Shown here piece after piece: positions 22,428 through 34,647 of a stretch of 64,000 nucleotides of DNA. The stretch lies in assembly GCF_003323715.1 (NCBI RefSeq), contig NZ_QOIN01000028.1, positions 404,436-468,435 on the forward strand, read 5' to 3'. The position numbers and the translations under genes are program-made. The notes under the pieces were generated by a model, which saw only the letters and a program-made list of their open reading frames with translations, had not been told where the DNA came from and did not search any database. Numbering within the stretch: the first letter of the stretch is position 1; the number at the start of each line of letters is the position of its first letter. This stretch comes from Streptomyces diacarni. GTDB taxonomy: Bacteria; Actinomycetota; Actinomycetes; Streptomycetales; Streptomycetaceae.

Positions 22428-23039
22428 GTGAACCAGTCGCGTCCCAAGGTCAAGAAGTCGCGTGCCCTGGGTGTCGCGCTGACCCCGAAGGCCGTCAAGT
22501 ACTTCGAGCAGCGCCCGTACCCGCCCGGGGAGCACGGCAGGGGCCGCAAGCAGAACAGCGACTACAAGGTCCGTCTGCTGGAGAAGCAGCGCCTGCGCGC
22601 GCAGTACGACATCAGCGAGAGCCAGATGCGCCGCGCCTACGACCGCGCGCGCAAGACCGACGCCAAGACCGGCGAGGCCCTGGTCATCGAGCTGGAGCGG
22701 CGTCTCGACGCGCTCGTGCTGCGGGCCGGCCTGGCCCGCACCATCTACCAGGCGCGCCAGATGGTCGTGCACGGCCACATCAGCGTCAACGACCGCAAGG
22801 TCGACAAGCCGTCCTTCCGCGTCCGTCCCGACGACGTGGTGATGGTGCGCGAGCGCAGCCGTCAGAAGTACCCCTTCCAGGTCGCCCGTGAGGGTGGCTA
22901 CGCGGGCGAGGGTGAGACGCCGCGCTACCTGCAGGTCAACCTGCAGGCGCTCGCGTTCCGCCTGGACCGGGACCCCAACCGCAAGGAGATCCCGGTGATC
23001 TGCGACGAGCAGCTCGTCGTCGAGTACTACGCGCGCTGA
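22428..23039 (+). CDS. rpsD: 30S ribosomal protein S4, zinc-free (C-minus) form
   Basis: S4 is a primary 16S rRNA-binding protein that nucleates assembly of the small subunit body. The 203-residue protein has the S4 RNA-binding domain ([31 protein letters not shown]). The N-terminus, [20 protein letters not shown], lacks the four cysteines of the zinc-binding form. The gene stands alone here rather than in the alpha operon with rpsM, rpsK and rpoA, as I recall for other Streptomyces. The GTG at 22428 has GGAGGT nine bases upstream. An iron box lies between it and the divergent neighbour. Confidence 0.97.
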   Translation: MNQSRPKVKKSRALGVALTPKAVKYFEQRPYPPGEHGRGRKQNSDYKVRLLEKQRLRAQYDISESQMRRAYDRARKTDAKTGEALVIELERRLDALVLRAGLARTIYQARQMVVHGHISVNDRKVDKPSFRVRPDDVVMVRERSRQKYPFQVAREGGYAGEGETPRYLQVNLQALAFRLDRDPNRKEIPVICDEQLVVEYYAR

Positions 23040-23287
23040 CCTCAGCGGTTCCCAGTGGCCCGCCCCGCGGCACCGGCGAGATCCGGTACGCGAGGGCGGG
23101 TCGCGGCGTTTCCCCTCCGGCCTCCCCCCGCTCCGCTCCCACCGGTACACCCCCGCGGGTGTCCAGGGCCGGAATCCGGTACAGGGTCACTCCCGCCACG
23201 CGATAAGGTCGGTACCTCATACGCCGCCGCGGTCGGCCACCCGGCGAGCGGCGGCCGACCCCATGACCTCAAGGGAAGCGGTGCAGC

Positions 23288-23728
23288 GTGTCCGGTGGAG
23301 AAGTGGCCGGTCTCCTCGTGGCCGTCTTCTGGGCGATCCTGGTGTCGTTCCTCGCCGTGGTGCTGGTGAGGCTCGCACAGACGCTCAAGGCGGCGACCAA
23401 GCTGGTGACGGGCGTGACGGAGCAGGCGGTCCCCCTCCTGGGAGAGGCGTCGGCGACCGTCCGCTCCGCACAGACCCAGCTGGACCGCGTCGACGCGATC
23501 GCCTCCGACGTCCAGGAGGTCACCTCCAACGCGTCCGCTCTCTCCTCCACGGTCTCCACCACCTTCGGCGGCCCGCTCGTCAAGGTCGCGGCGTTCGGCT
23601 ACGGCGTACGGCGCGCTCTCGGCCGCAAGGAGCCCGGCTCCCAGGAGCGGCGGGACGCGGGAAACGTCGTCGTCGGCCGTACCGTTCCCGCCGCCCGGCG
23701 CGGCGGCCGCAAGCGCCGAAGGGGCTGA
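23288..23728 (+). CDS. DUF948 family membrane-anchored protein
   Basis: The 146-residue protein has an N-terminal TM helix (VAGLLVAVFWAILVSFLAVVLV). It is followed by a long amphipathic helix with heptad-like Thr/Val/Leu spacing (about 28-95), the DUF948 pattern also seen in B. subtilis YtxG-like general stress proteins. The C-terminus is strongly basic. It lies six bases upstream of the next small gene and both precede alaS, a conserved actinobacterial arrangement. Function unknown. The GTG start follows AAGGGAAGCGG. Confidence 0.85.
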   Translation: MSGGEVAGLLVAVFWAILVSFLAVVLVRLAQTLKAATKLVTGVTEQAVPLLGEASATVRSAQTQLDRVDAIASDVQEVTSNASALSSTVSTTFGGPLVKVAAFGYGVRRALGRKEPGSQERRDAGNVVVGRTVPAARRGGRKRRRG

Positions 23729-23734
23729 TCCCGC

Positions 23735-24127
23735 ATGTTCCGCCGAGCCTTCTGGTTCACCACGGGCGCCGCCGCCGGTGTCTGGGCCACCACCAAGGTC
23801 CAGCGCAAGATCCGCAGCCTCGCCCCCGACGCGCTGGCCGTCCGCGCGGCCGACAAGGCCGTCGAAGGCGGCCACCGGCTGCGCGAGTTCGCCCTCGACG
23901 TCCGCGCCGGAATGGCGCAGCGCGAAGGTGAACTCAAGGACGCGCTGGGCCTCGACGTCCCCGCGGACGACGGCCACGGGCCGCAGCTCCCCGGCCGCCG
24001 GACGGCCGCGCTCCCGCGGCAGCAGGGCGCCCCGCAACCGGGCGCCGTCCACCCCGCGCCCCGCCGGGATCTGAGCGGCCCCCAGGCCCATCCCCACCAC
24101 TCGAACGACCGGAATGAGGACCACTGA
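23735..24127 (+). CDS. Small membrane-associated protein (DUF6167-like)
   Basis: The 130-residue protein opens with a short hydrophobic segment ([21 protein letters not shown]). An amphipathic helical region follows (about 25-75), then a Pro/His/Gln-rich tail. The stop codon overlaps the alaS ATG (TGATG), so translation is coupled. The pattern resembles actinobacterial DUF6167 proteins that accompany DUF948 genes. Function unknown. Confidence 0.8.
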   Translation: MFRRAFWFTTGAAAGVWATTKVQRKIRSLAPDALAVRAADKAVEGGHRLREFALDVRAGMAQREGELKDALGLDVPADDGHGPQLPGRRTAALPRQQGAPQPGAVHPAPRRDLSGPQAHPHHSNDRNEDH

Positions 24128-26802
24128 TGGAGTCGGCTGAAATCCGCCGCCGCTGGCTGCGCTTCTTCGAGGAGCGGGGGCACCACGTCGTGCCGTCGGC
24201 GTCGCTGATCGCGGACGACCCGACGCTGCTGCTGGTGCCCGCGGGCATGGTCCCCTTCAAGCCGTACTTCCTGGGCGAGGTCACCCCGCCCTGGTCGCGC
24301 GCCACCAGCGTGCAGAAGTGCGTGCGCACGCCGGACATCGAGGAGGTCGGCAAGACCACCCGGCACGGCACCTTCTTCCAGATGTGCGGCAACTTCTCCT
24401 TCGGCGACTACTTCAAGGAGGGCGCCGCCAAGCTCGCCTGGGAGCTGCTGACCAGCTCCCAGGCGCAGGGCGGCTACGGCCTCGACCCCGAGCGCCTGTG
24501 GATCACCGTCTACGAGCAGGACGACGAGGCCGAGCGCATCTGGCGCGACGTCGTCGGCGTGCCCGAGGAGCGCATCCAGCGCCTGGGCATGGAGGAGAAC
24601 TACTGGTCCATGGGCGTTCCGGGGCCGTGCGGGCCCTGCTCGGAGATCAACTACGACCGCGGGCCCGAGTTCGGCCGCGAGGGCGGCCCGGCCGTCAACG
24701 ACGAGCGGTACGTGGAGATCTGGAACCTCGTCTTCATGCAGTACGAGCGGGGCGAGGGCTCCACCAAGACGGACTTCGAGATCCTCGGCGACCTGCCCAG
24801 CAAGAACATCGACACCGGTCTCGGTCTCGAACGCCTGGCGATGATCCTGCAGGGCGTGCACAACATGTACGAGATCGACACCTCGCGCGCCGTCATCGAC
24901 AAGGCCACCGCGCTGACCGGCGTCTCCTACGGCGCCGCCGAACAGACCGACGTGTCGCTGCGCGTCGTCAGCGACCACATCCGCACCTCGGTCATGCTCA
25001 TCGGCGACGGTGTCACCCCGGGCAACGAGGGCCGCGGCTACGTGCTGCGCCGCATCATGCGCCGCGCCATCCGCAACATGCGCATCCTGGGCGCCACCGG
25101 GCCGGTGGCGCAGGACCTGATCGACGTCGTCATCGAGACGATGGGGCAGCAGTACCCCGAGCTGATCACCGACCGCAAGCGCATCGAGACGGTCGCGCTC
25201 GCCGAGGAGGCCGCCTTCCTCAAGACCCTGAAGGCCGGCACCAACATCCTCGACGGCGCCGTCACCGAGACCAAGCAGTCCGGCGGCACCGTCCTGTCCG
25301 GCGACAAGGCGTTCCTGCTCCACGACACCTGGGGCTTCCCCATCGACCTCACCCTGGAGATGGCCGCTGAGCAGGGCCTCTCGGTGGACGAGCGGGGCTT
25401 CCGCAGGCTCATGAAGGAGCAGCGGGAGCGCGCCAAGGCCGACGCCCAGGCCAAGAAGACCGGCCACGCCGACATGTCGGCCTACCGCGAGATCGCCGAC
25501 AGCTCCGGCGCCACCGACTTCACCGGCTACTTCGAGACCTCCGGCGAGGCCACCATCGTCGGCCTGCTGGTCGACGGCGTCTCCTCGCCCGCCGCCAGTG
25601 AGGGCGACGACGTCGAGGTCGTCTTGGACCGCACCCCCTTCTACGCCGAGGGCGGCGGCCAGCTCGCCGACACGGGCCGTATCCGGCTGGAGGGCGGCGC
25701 CGTCATCGAGGTGCGCGACGTCCAGCAGCCGGTGCCCGGCGTCAGCGTGCACAAGGGCACCGTCCAGGTCGGTGAGGTCACCGTCGGCTCGGCGGCGCTC
25801 ACGCAGATCGACGGGGACCGGCGCCGATCCATCGCCCGCGCCCACAGCGCCACCCACCTCACCCACCAGGCGCTGCGTGACGCGCTGGGCCCCACCGCCG
25901 CGCAGGCCGGGTCGGAGAACGCGCCGGGCCGCTTCCGTTTCGACTTCGGCTCGCCCGCCGCCGTTCCGGGGACCGTGCTCACCGACGTCGAGCAGAAGAT
26001 CAACGAGGTGCTCGCCAGGGAACTGGACGTGCACGCCGAGTACATGGGCATCGACGACGCCAAGAAGCAGGGCGCGCTCGCCGAGTTCGGTGAGAAGTAC
26101 GGCCAGACCGTGCGCGTGGTGACCATCGGCGACTTCTCCAAGGAGCTGTGCGGCGGCACCCACGTGCACAACACCGCGCAGCTCGGCCTGGTCAAGCTGC
26201 TCGGCGAGTCCTCCATCGGCTCCGGCGTGCGCCGCGTGGAGGCACTGGTCGGCGTGGACGCCTACACGTTCCTGGCCCGCGAGCACACCGTCGTCTCGCA
26301 GCTGACCGAGCTCGTCAAGGGCCGCTCGGAGGAACTGCCCGAGCGGATCTCCGGAATGCTGACCCGGCTCAAGGACGCCGAGAAGGAGATCGAGCGGTTC
26401 CGGGCCGAGAAGGTCCTCCAGGCCGCCGCCGGGATCGCCGACGGCGCCAAGGACGTGCGCGGCACCGCGCTCGCCGCCGCCCGGGTTCCCGACGGCACCG
26501 CCGCCGACGACCTGCGCACGCTCGTCTTGGACGTGCGCCAGCGTCTCGGCAGCCGTCCCGCCGTGGTCGCGCTGTTCGCCGTCACGAACGGCCGCCCGCT
26601 CACCGTCATCGCCGCCAACGAGGGTGCCCGCGAGGCCGGGCTGCGCGCCGGTGACCTGGTGCGTACGGCCGCCAAGGCGCTGGGCGGCGGCGGTGGCGGC
26701 AAGCCGGACGTCGCCCAGGGCGGTGGCCAGAACCCGGAGGCCGTCGACGAGGCGGTCGCCGCCGTGGAGCGCCTCGTGGCCGAGGCCGGGGGCAACGCCT
26801 GA
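24127..26802 (+). CDS. alaS: Alanyl-tRNA synthetase
   Basis: AlaRS (891 residues) charges tRNA-Ala and edits mischarged serine and glycine. The class II catalytic core is at the N-terminus ([20 protein letters not shown], motif 2 near [14 protein letters not shown]). The editing domain carries its zinc ligands in HSATHLTH (about 573-580) and CGGTHVH (about 675-681). The C-terminal C-Ala domain ends in a glycine-rich run and the [16 protein letters not shown] motif. The 3' end overlaps the start of ruvX by one base. The ATG is coupled to the preceding stop codon. Confidence 0.98.
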   Translation: MESAEIRRRWLRFFEERGHHVVPSASLIADDPTLLLVPAGMVPFKPYFLGEVTPPWSRATSVQKCVRTPDIEEVGKTTRHGTFFQMCGNFSFGDYFKEGAAKLAWELLTSSQAQGGYGLDPERLWITVYEQDDEAERIWRDVVGVPEERIQRLGMEENYWSMGVPGPCGPCSEINYDRGPEFGREGGPAVNDERYVEIWNLVFMQYERGEGSTKTDFEILGDLPSKNIDTGLGLERLAMILQGVHNMYEIDTSRAVIDKATALTGVSYGAAEQTDVSLRVVSDHIRTSVMLIGDGVTPGNEGRGYVLRRIMRRAIRNMRILGATGPVAQDLIDVVIETMGQQYPELITDRKRIETVALAEEAAFLKTLKAGTNILDGAVTETKQSGGTVLSGDKAFLLHDTWGFPIDLTLEMAAEQGLSVDERGFRRLMKEQRERAKADAQAKKTGHADMSAYREIADSSGATDFTGYFETSGEATIVGLLVDGVSSPAASEGDDVEVVLDRTPFYAEGGGQLADTGRIRLEGGAVIEVRDVQQPVPGVSVHKGTVQVGEVTVGSAALTQIDGDRRRSIARAHSATHLTHQALRDALGPTAAQAGSENAPGRFRFDFGSPAAVPGTVLTDVEQKINEVLARELDVHAEYMGIDDAKKQGALAEFGEKYGQTVRVVTIGDFSKELCGGTHVHNTAQLGLVKLLGESSIGSGVRRVEALVGVDAYTFLAREHTVVSQLTELVKGRSEELPERISGMLTRLKDAEKEIERFRAEKVLQAAAGIADGAKDVRGTALAAARVPDGTAADDLRTLVLDVRQRLGSRPAVVALFAVTNGRPLTVIAANEGAREAGLRAGDLVRTAAKALGGGGGGKPDVAQGGGQNPEAVDEAVAAVERLVAEAGGNA

Positions 26803-27299
26803 TGGACGCGGTGGACCCCGGGGCCGCGGCGTCCTTCCGGCGTGGCAGGCGGCTCGCCGTCGACGTCGGTGACGCCCGGATCGGGGTCGCGAGCAGCGAC
26901 CCCGACGGGGTCCTCGCGACCCCCGTCGAGACGGTGCCGGGCAAGGACGTCCCGGCGGCGCAGCGGCGGCTGGCCGCGCTGACCGAGGAGTACGAGCCGC
27001 TGGAGGTCGTCGTCGGACTGCCCCGTTCGCTCAGCGGCGGGGAGGGCCCGGCGGCGGCGAAGGTGCGCGCGTTCGCCGAGCAGCTGGCGAAAAACATCAC
27101 ACCGGTCCCGGTGCGGCTCGTGGACGAACGCCTCTCCACGGTCACCGCCGCGGCGGGTATGCGGGCCTCGGGCGTCAGCTCCAAGAAGGGCCGTTCACGC
27201 ATCGACCAGGCGGCGGCCGTGGTGATCCTGCAGAACGCGCTGGAGACGGAGCGCAGCTCGGGGGGTCCGCCGGGGCACCGCGTCGAAGTGGTTGTCTGA
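26802..27299 (+). CDS. ruvX: Putative pre-16S rRNA 5'-end nuclease YqgF/RuvX
   Basis: The 165-residue RNase-H-like protein shows the active-site strand RLAVDVGDARIGVASSDP, the GLPRSLSGGEGPAA segment, VDERLSTVTA and the C-terminal RIDQAAAVVILQNAL. YqgF processes the 5' end of 16S rRNA in E. coli, and a Holliday junction resolvase role has also been proposed. It starts at ATG 26802, overlapping the alaS stop codon, and precedes mltG, the usual alaS-ruvX-mltG-aroE order. Confidence 0.94.
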   Translation: MDAVDPGAAASFRRGRRLAVDVGDARIGVASSDPDGVLATPVETVPGKDVPAAQRRLAALTEEYEPLEVVVGLPRSLSGGEGPAAAKVRAFAEQLAKNITPVPVRLVDERLSTVTAAAGMRASGVSSKKGRSRIDQAAAVVILQNALETERSSGGPPGHRVEVVV

Positions 27300-27433
27300 C
27301 CGCTGTGCGGTAACGTTCCGCGCGACACGGCAGCCGCCGCACCCTCGCGCGTGCCCCACACGCCCAGGGCCGGTTTTGACCCGGACACCCCGGCACGCGG
27401 CTCGGCTGCCGCTCTCGCGTCTCAAGGGGATCG

Positions 27434-29464
27434 ATGACTGAGTATGGCCGGGGACAGGGCTCCCAAGCATGGGATCCTGACGACCCTCTCTACGGGGATC
27501 AGCAGCCCGCCTACCCCGGTGGCTGGAATCAGCCCCCGCCCCACGCGGAGCAGCAGTACACCGAGCAGCAGTACGCCCAACAGCAGTACGCACAGCAGCA
27601 GTACCCGCAGCAGTACGGCGACGGTGGCTGGTTCGATCCCCCGCACGACCCGTACGCCTCGCAGGGGCACGGGCAGACTTACGCCCCGGCGTCGTACGCC
27701 GACACCCAAGGGCACCTCCAGCCCGGTCAGACCGCGGACCCCTACGGCACCGGGCAGTACGCCACCGGCGCCTACACGACGGGCGAATACCCCTCCGGGG
27801 AATACGGCGCCCTCGGGTACGCGACGGGCGAGTACCCCACAGGGGAGTACGGCACGGGCGCGTACCCGACGGGCGGGTACGCGGCAGGAGCGTACGGCAC
27901 GGGGGCGTACGCGTCGGGGGAGTACCCGTCCGGGGAGTACGGCGCCCTGGGCTACCCGTCGGGTGAGTACGCGACGGGGGAGTACCCGGTCGGAGGCCCG
28001 CACACCGGCCAGTACCCGACGGGGGAGTACAGCCCGGGTGCCTACCCGGTCGGCGACTACGCCACGGGCGGGTACGCCACCGGTGAGTACTCCACGGGCG
28101 AGTACTCGACCGGTGAGTACGCCACGGGCCCGTATCCGGTGGGCGCCTATCCGGCCGGGGAGCACACGGGCGAGACCGCCGCGCCGTACGGAGCACCGGG
28201 CGGCTACCTGACCGAGGCCGCTCCCCCGCAGCACCCGCACGAGGGCGGCCCCGTTCCCGCCCACCGGCAGGCGCCCGCGAACGGCGCCGACTCGGAAACC
28301 GGCTGGGACCCGGGCCCCGACCAGGGCGAGCGTGCCTTCTTCCTGGACCGGGACGACGACGATTCCGACGCTGCGTGGAACGAGGACGAGGACGAGGAAG
28401 ACGGCGACGCGGGCCGCCGACGCGGACGCAGGGGCGGGGGCGGCACCAAGCGCGGCCGCGGCTGCGGCCTGGTCATCTCCGCGGCCCTCGTCGCCGGTGT
28501 CGGTGTCGTCGGCTATGTCGGCTACGACTTCTACCAGTCGCACTTCGCCCCCGCCCCCGACTACCCGGGCAAGGGCTCGGGCGACGTCATGGTGGACGTT
28601 CCCGAGGGCGCCTCGCTCATGGAGATGGGCCAGGTGCTGCACAAGGCAGGCGTGGTCAAGAGCGCCGGGGCCTTCGTGGAGGCGGCGGGCGACAAGCGCA
28701 TCCAGGCCGGCACCTACACCCTCCGCAAGAAGATGTCCGGGGCCGACGCCGTGGAGATGATGCTCGACCCGGCGAGCCAGAACGGCCTCATCATCGCCGA
28801 GGGCTGGCGGGCCAAGAAAATCTACGAGGAGATCGACAAGAAGCTCGACGTCCCCGAGGGCACCACCAAGAAGGCGGCCGCCTCGGGCGACATCGGGTTG
28901 CCCAAGTGGGCACACGGCAAGCCGGAAGGTTTCCTCTTCCCCTCCAGGTACAGCGTCGGCAAGGACAGCGCCCCCAAGGACGTGCTCCGCAAGATGGTCG
29001 ACCGCGCGGAGGCCGAGTACGCCAAGACCGGGCTCGAGGACGAGGCGAAGAAGGCGGGCAAGACGCCGGAGGAGATCATCACCATCGCCTCGCTCGTGCA
29101 GGCCGAGGCGCAGGAGGACCACGAGTTCGGCAAGGTCTCGCGGGTCATCTACAACCGCCTCGACAAGAACATGGCCCTCGGCTTCGACTCGACGATCAAC
29201 TACGCGATGGGCCGCTCCACGCTGAACACCTCGGTCGCCGACACCAAGTACCCCTCGCCGTACAACACCTATCTGCACAAGGGGCTGCCGCCGGGGCCGA
29301 TCGGCAACCCGGGGCACCAGGCGATAACGGCCGCACTCGACCCGACCGCGGGTGACTGGCTGTACTTCGTCACGGTCAAGCCGGGGGACACCCGCTTCAC
29401 CGACGATCCGAGCGAGCACCGCAAGAACGTCCAGGACTTCAACAAGGAACAGCGCAAGAAATAA
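27434..29464 (+). CDS. mltG: Endolytic murein transglycosylase MltG with Tyr/Gly repeat tail
   Basis: MltG cleaves nascent peptidoglycan strands and sets glycan chain length. This 676-residue version has a long cytoplasmic N-terminus (about 1-340) with a Gln/Tyr-rich start and many TGEY/SGEY/TGAY-type repeats. An acidic stretch follows, then one TM helix (CGLVISAALVAGVGVVGYVGYDFY, about 342-365) and the extracellular YceG domain. That domain has the catalytic glutamate region IASLVQAEAQEDHEFGKVSRVIYNRL and the conserved LPPGPIGNPG loop. The repeats make the cytoplasmic tail far longer than in E. coli MltG. aroE starts 15 bp downstream. Confidence 0.95.
   Translation: MTEYGRGQGSQAWDPDDPLYGDQQPAYPGGWNQPPPHAEQQYTEQQYAQQQYAQQQYPQQYGDGGWFDPPHDPYASQGHGQTYAPASYADTQGHLQPGQTADPYGTGQYATGAYTTGEYPSGEYGALGYATGEYPTGEYGTGAYPTGGYAAGAYGTGAYASGEYPSGEYGALGYPSGEYATGEYPVGGPHTGQYPTGEYSPGAYPVGDYATGGYATGEYSTGEYSTGEYATGPYPVGAYPAGEHTGETAAPYGAPGGYLTEAAPPQHPHEGGPVPAHRQAPANGADSETGWDPGPDQGERAFFLDRDDDDSDAAWNEDEDEEDGDAGRRRGRRGGGGTKRGRGCGLVISAALVAGVGVVGYVGYDFYQSHFAPAPDYPGKGSGDVMVDVPEGASLMEMGQVLHKAGVVKSAGAFVEAAGDKRIQAGTYTLRKKMSGADAVEMMLDPASQNGLIIAEGWRAKKIYEEIDKKLDVPEGTTKKAAASGDIGLPKWAHGKPEGFLFPSRYSVGKDSAPKDVLRKMVDRAEAEYAKTGLEDEAKKAGKTPEEIITIASLVQAEAQEDHEFGKVSRVIYNRLDKNMALGFDSTINYAMGRSTLNTSVADTKYPSPYNTYLHKGLPPGPIGNPGHQAITAALDPTAGDWLYFVTVKPGDTRFTDDPSEHRKNVQDFNKEQRKK
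27760..28160 (+). repeat. Degenerate 12-24-bp repeats coding for GEY motifs in MltG
   Basis: About two dozen variants of GGCGAGTAC-type units encode (T/S)G(E/A/G)Y. The units remain in frame but differ in third bases, so the array is old or under selection for the peptide. Confidence 0.85.
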
Positions 29465-29479
29465 GGAGAGCGGCGGCTG

Positions 29480-30319
29480 ATGCCCCACCCTGTTTCCGAG
29501 ACCGCCACCCGCGCCGCGGTCCTCGGCTCACCGATCGCCCACTCCCTCTCGCCGGTGCTGCACAGGGCCGCCTACGCCGAACTCGGCCTCGACGCGTGGA
29601 CCTACGACAGGTACGAGGTCGACGAGGAGGGCATCGCGGACTTCCTCGCCGGTCTGGACGCGCGGTGGGCGGGTCTGTCGCTCACCATGCCGCTCAAGCG
29701 GGCCGTGCTGCCGCTGCTCGACGAGGTCAGCGAGACGGCCGCCTCGGTGGAGGCCGTCAACACGGTCGTCTTCACCGGGGAAGGACGCGCGTTCGGCGAC
29801 AACACCGACATCCCCGGCATGGTCGCCGCGCTGGCGGAGCGCGGCATCAGCGACGTCGAGTCCGCCACCGTGCTGGGCGCCGGAGCCACCGCCTCCTCCG
29901 CGTTGGCCGCCCTCTCCCGCGTCTGCGAAGGCGAGGTCACCGCCTACGTCCGCAGCGAGGAGCGGGCCCGCGAGATGCACGGCTGGGGCGAGCGGCTCGG
30001 AGTGGCCGTGCGGACGGTGGACTGGGCGCGGGCCGCCGAAGGACTGCGGGCGCCGCTCGTGGTGTCCACCACGCCTGCTGGGGCGACGGACGGGCTCGCC
30101 CAGGCGGTGCCCGCGTCCGGCGGCACCCTCTTCGACGTCCTCTACGACCCGTGGCCCACCCCGCTGGCCGCCGCCTGGCCCGGCACCGTCCTCGGCGGGC
30201 TCGACCTGCTGGTGCACCAGGCGGTGCTCCAGGTCGAGCAGATGACGGGGCGCAGCCCGGCCCCGCCGGCCGCCATGCGGGCCGCGGGCGAGGCCGAGCT
30301 GCGCTCCCGCACCGTCTGA
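29480..30319 (+). CDS. aroE: Shikimate dehydrogenase
   Basis: AroE reduces 3-dehydroshikimate to shikimate with NADPH. The 279-residue protein shows the shikimate-binding SPIAHSLSPVLH, the catalytic-lysine motif SLTMPLKRAV, GDNTDIPGM, and the nucleotide-binding VLGAGATASSALAAL. It leads the aro genes: aroC follows after 128 bp, then aroK and aroB overlap in series. The ATG at 29480 follows GGAGAGCGGCGG. Confidence 0.95.
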   Translation: MPHPVSETATRAAVLGSPIAHSLSPVLHRAAYAELGLDAWTYDRYEVDEEGIADFLAGLDARWAGLSLTMPLKRAVLPLLDEVSETAASVEAVNTVVFTGEGRAFGDNTDIPGMVAALAERGISDVESATVLGAGATASSALAALSRVCEGEVTAYVRSEERAREMHGWGERLGVAVRTVDWARAAEGLRAPLVVSTTPAGATDGLAQAVPASGGTLFDVLYDPWPTPLAAAWPGTVLGGLDLLVHQAVLQVEQMTGRSPAPPAAMRAAGEAELRSRTV

Positions 30320-30447
30320 CGGAGGGCCGGGCGGCGGCCCCTCCGCACTGTCCGGAGGGTGGGCACGGGACCGGGCCCTCGCCACTGGCATGAAAGGATC
30401 GCATCCAGGAAAGAGGACGGGCCGCACGGCGGCCGAGAGGAGCACCG

Positions 30448-33259
<2,812 letters not shown>

Positions 33260-33479
33260 GCAGCGCTGTCGGCCGAGGGGGCAGGCTGCTTTTCCCGGGC
33301 GGCGCGCGGTCCGTGGGAGGGAACCGCCGGGCGGCCCGGCCGCGTCGGGCACTCGGGAGCGGACCCGGCCGTTCCCACAGGGACGGCCGGGGGCGGTACC
33401 GTCAGTAGCCGAACGCACAGCATCACACCGGGCGTTGCGCGGCGACGCTCGCACACCTTGAGACGGAGTTGGGGTCCGG

Positions 33480-34532
33480 ATGCAGCACAGCGGTGCCCAA
33501 GGCGCCCACCCAGGCTTCGGGGCGCAGTGGCCCGTCCCCGCACCGTCGCCGGGCGGTCTCGCGGCGGGTGGCTTCTCTCCGCACCCTCCGCACGCGCAGG
33601 CCCCGCCGCCACACCCGCCCCAGCCCCAGCCCCAGCCCCAGCCGCAGCCGCAGCCGCAGCCGCCGGCCCCGGGCCAGTCACCCGGCCCGGGCCGGGGGGC
33701 GGCCCCGCAGCCTCCCCACCCCCCTCAGCAGCCACCGCACCAACCACCGCTCCAGCCATCGGCGCCACCCCAGCCGCAGGCTCAGCCCCAGCCACACCCC
33801 CAGCAGCCTCTCCCGGCTCAGCCGCAGTCCGCTCCCGCGCCCCCCGCGGGCGCGCCCGCGCAGCCGGGCGGCAGCATGCCCCCGGCGGAGGCGACCGGCC
33901 ACGTCAGACTGGGGCCGGGGGCGCCGGTCGAGATACCGGCGCCGGACGCCACCCCGGCACAGCTGGACGCCACCAGGGCCGCCGTCGCGGTCCTGCTCAT
34001 CGGCCCGGCGGGCGCGGGCAAGACCACGGTGGCGCGGTACTGGGCCGACCACCGCGCCGTGCCCACCTCCCACATCAGCCTCGACGACGTGCGCGAGTGG
34101 GTGCGCTCCGGCTTCTCCGACCCCCAGACGGGCTGGAACGAGAACTCCGAGGCGCAGTACCGCCTCGCCCGCCGCACCTGCGGCTTCGCCGCCCGTAACT
34201 TCCTGGCCAACGGCATCTCCTGCATTCTGGACGACGCCGTCTTCCCCGACTGGCCCGTCATCGGCCTCGGCGGCTGGAAGCGGCACGTGGGCCCCGGGCT
34301 CATCCCCGTGGTCCTGCTGCCAGGGCTGGACATCGTGCTGGAGCGCAACGCGCAGCGCAGCGGCAACCGGCGTCTGGCCGACGAGGAGGTGGCCCACATC
34401 CACGGCCGGATGGCGGGCTGGTACAGCTCGGGGCTGCCGATCATCGACAACTCGCGGCAGGACATCGCGAGCACGGCGCAGATGCTCGACAACGTCGTCG
34501 CGCGCAGCCTCGCCAGCCCGGTCAGCTGGTGA
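33480..34532 (+). CDS. P-loop kinase/ATPase-like protein with Pro/Gln-rich N-terminus
   Basis: The first 140 residues are almost only Pro, Gln, Ala, His and Gly and must be disordered. The C-terminal 200 residues form a small P-loop NTPase: Walker A LIGPAGAGKTTVARYW (about 180-195), then a conserved ISLDDVREWVRSGF and a lid-like region (VLLPGLDIVLERNAQRSGNRRLADEEV). This resembles zeta-toxin or gluconate-kinase-like nucleotide kinases. The substrate is unknown. The position between aroB and the M24 homologue/efp is, as I recall, shared among streptomycetes. Confidence 0.85.
   Translation: MQHSGAQGAHPGFGAQWPVPAPSPGGLAAGGFSPHPPHAQAPPPHPPQPQPQPQPQPQPQPPAPGQSPGPGRGAAPQPPHPPQQPPHQPPLQPSAPPQPQAQPQPHPQQPLPAQPQSAPAPPAGAPAQPGGSMPPAEATGHVRLGPGAPVEIPAPDATPAQLDATRAAVAVLLIGPAGAGKTTVARYWADHRAVPTSHISLDDVREWVRSGFSDPQTGWNENSEAQYRLARRTCGFAARNFLANGISCILDDAVFPDWPVIGLGGWKRHVGPGLIPVVLLPGLDIVLERNAQRSGNRRLADEEVAHIHGRMAGWYSSGLPIIDNSRQDIASTAQMLDNVVARSLASPVSW
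33616..33665 (+). repeat. Hexanucleotide repeat array (CCCCAG/CCGCAG)
   Basis: About eight tandem 6-bp units, first CCCCAG and then CCGCAG, encode alternating Pro-Gln in the disordered N-terminus. This looks prone to copy-number change without frameshift. Confidence 0.85.
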
Positions 34533-34647
34533 CCGGCACGCCCGGCCGCCCCGGAACGACCCTCGGCTGACCCGACAATCGCAATCCGCTCGCCCGCACG
34601 GCCGTGTCCGGGCGGCCCGCGCGCCCCGCGCTGCGTACCCTCGGCAT

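Noticed and set aside
23599..26286. 895-codon minus-strand open frame opposite alaS
   Set aside because: Mirror of alaS codon bias; the plus-strand protein has full AlaRS motifs.
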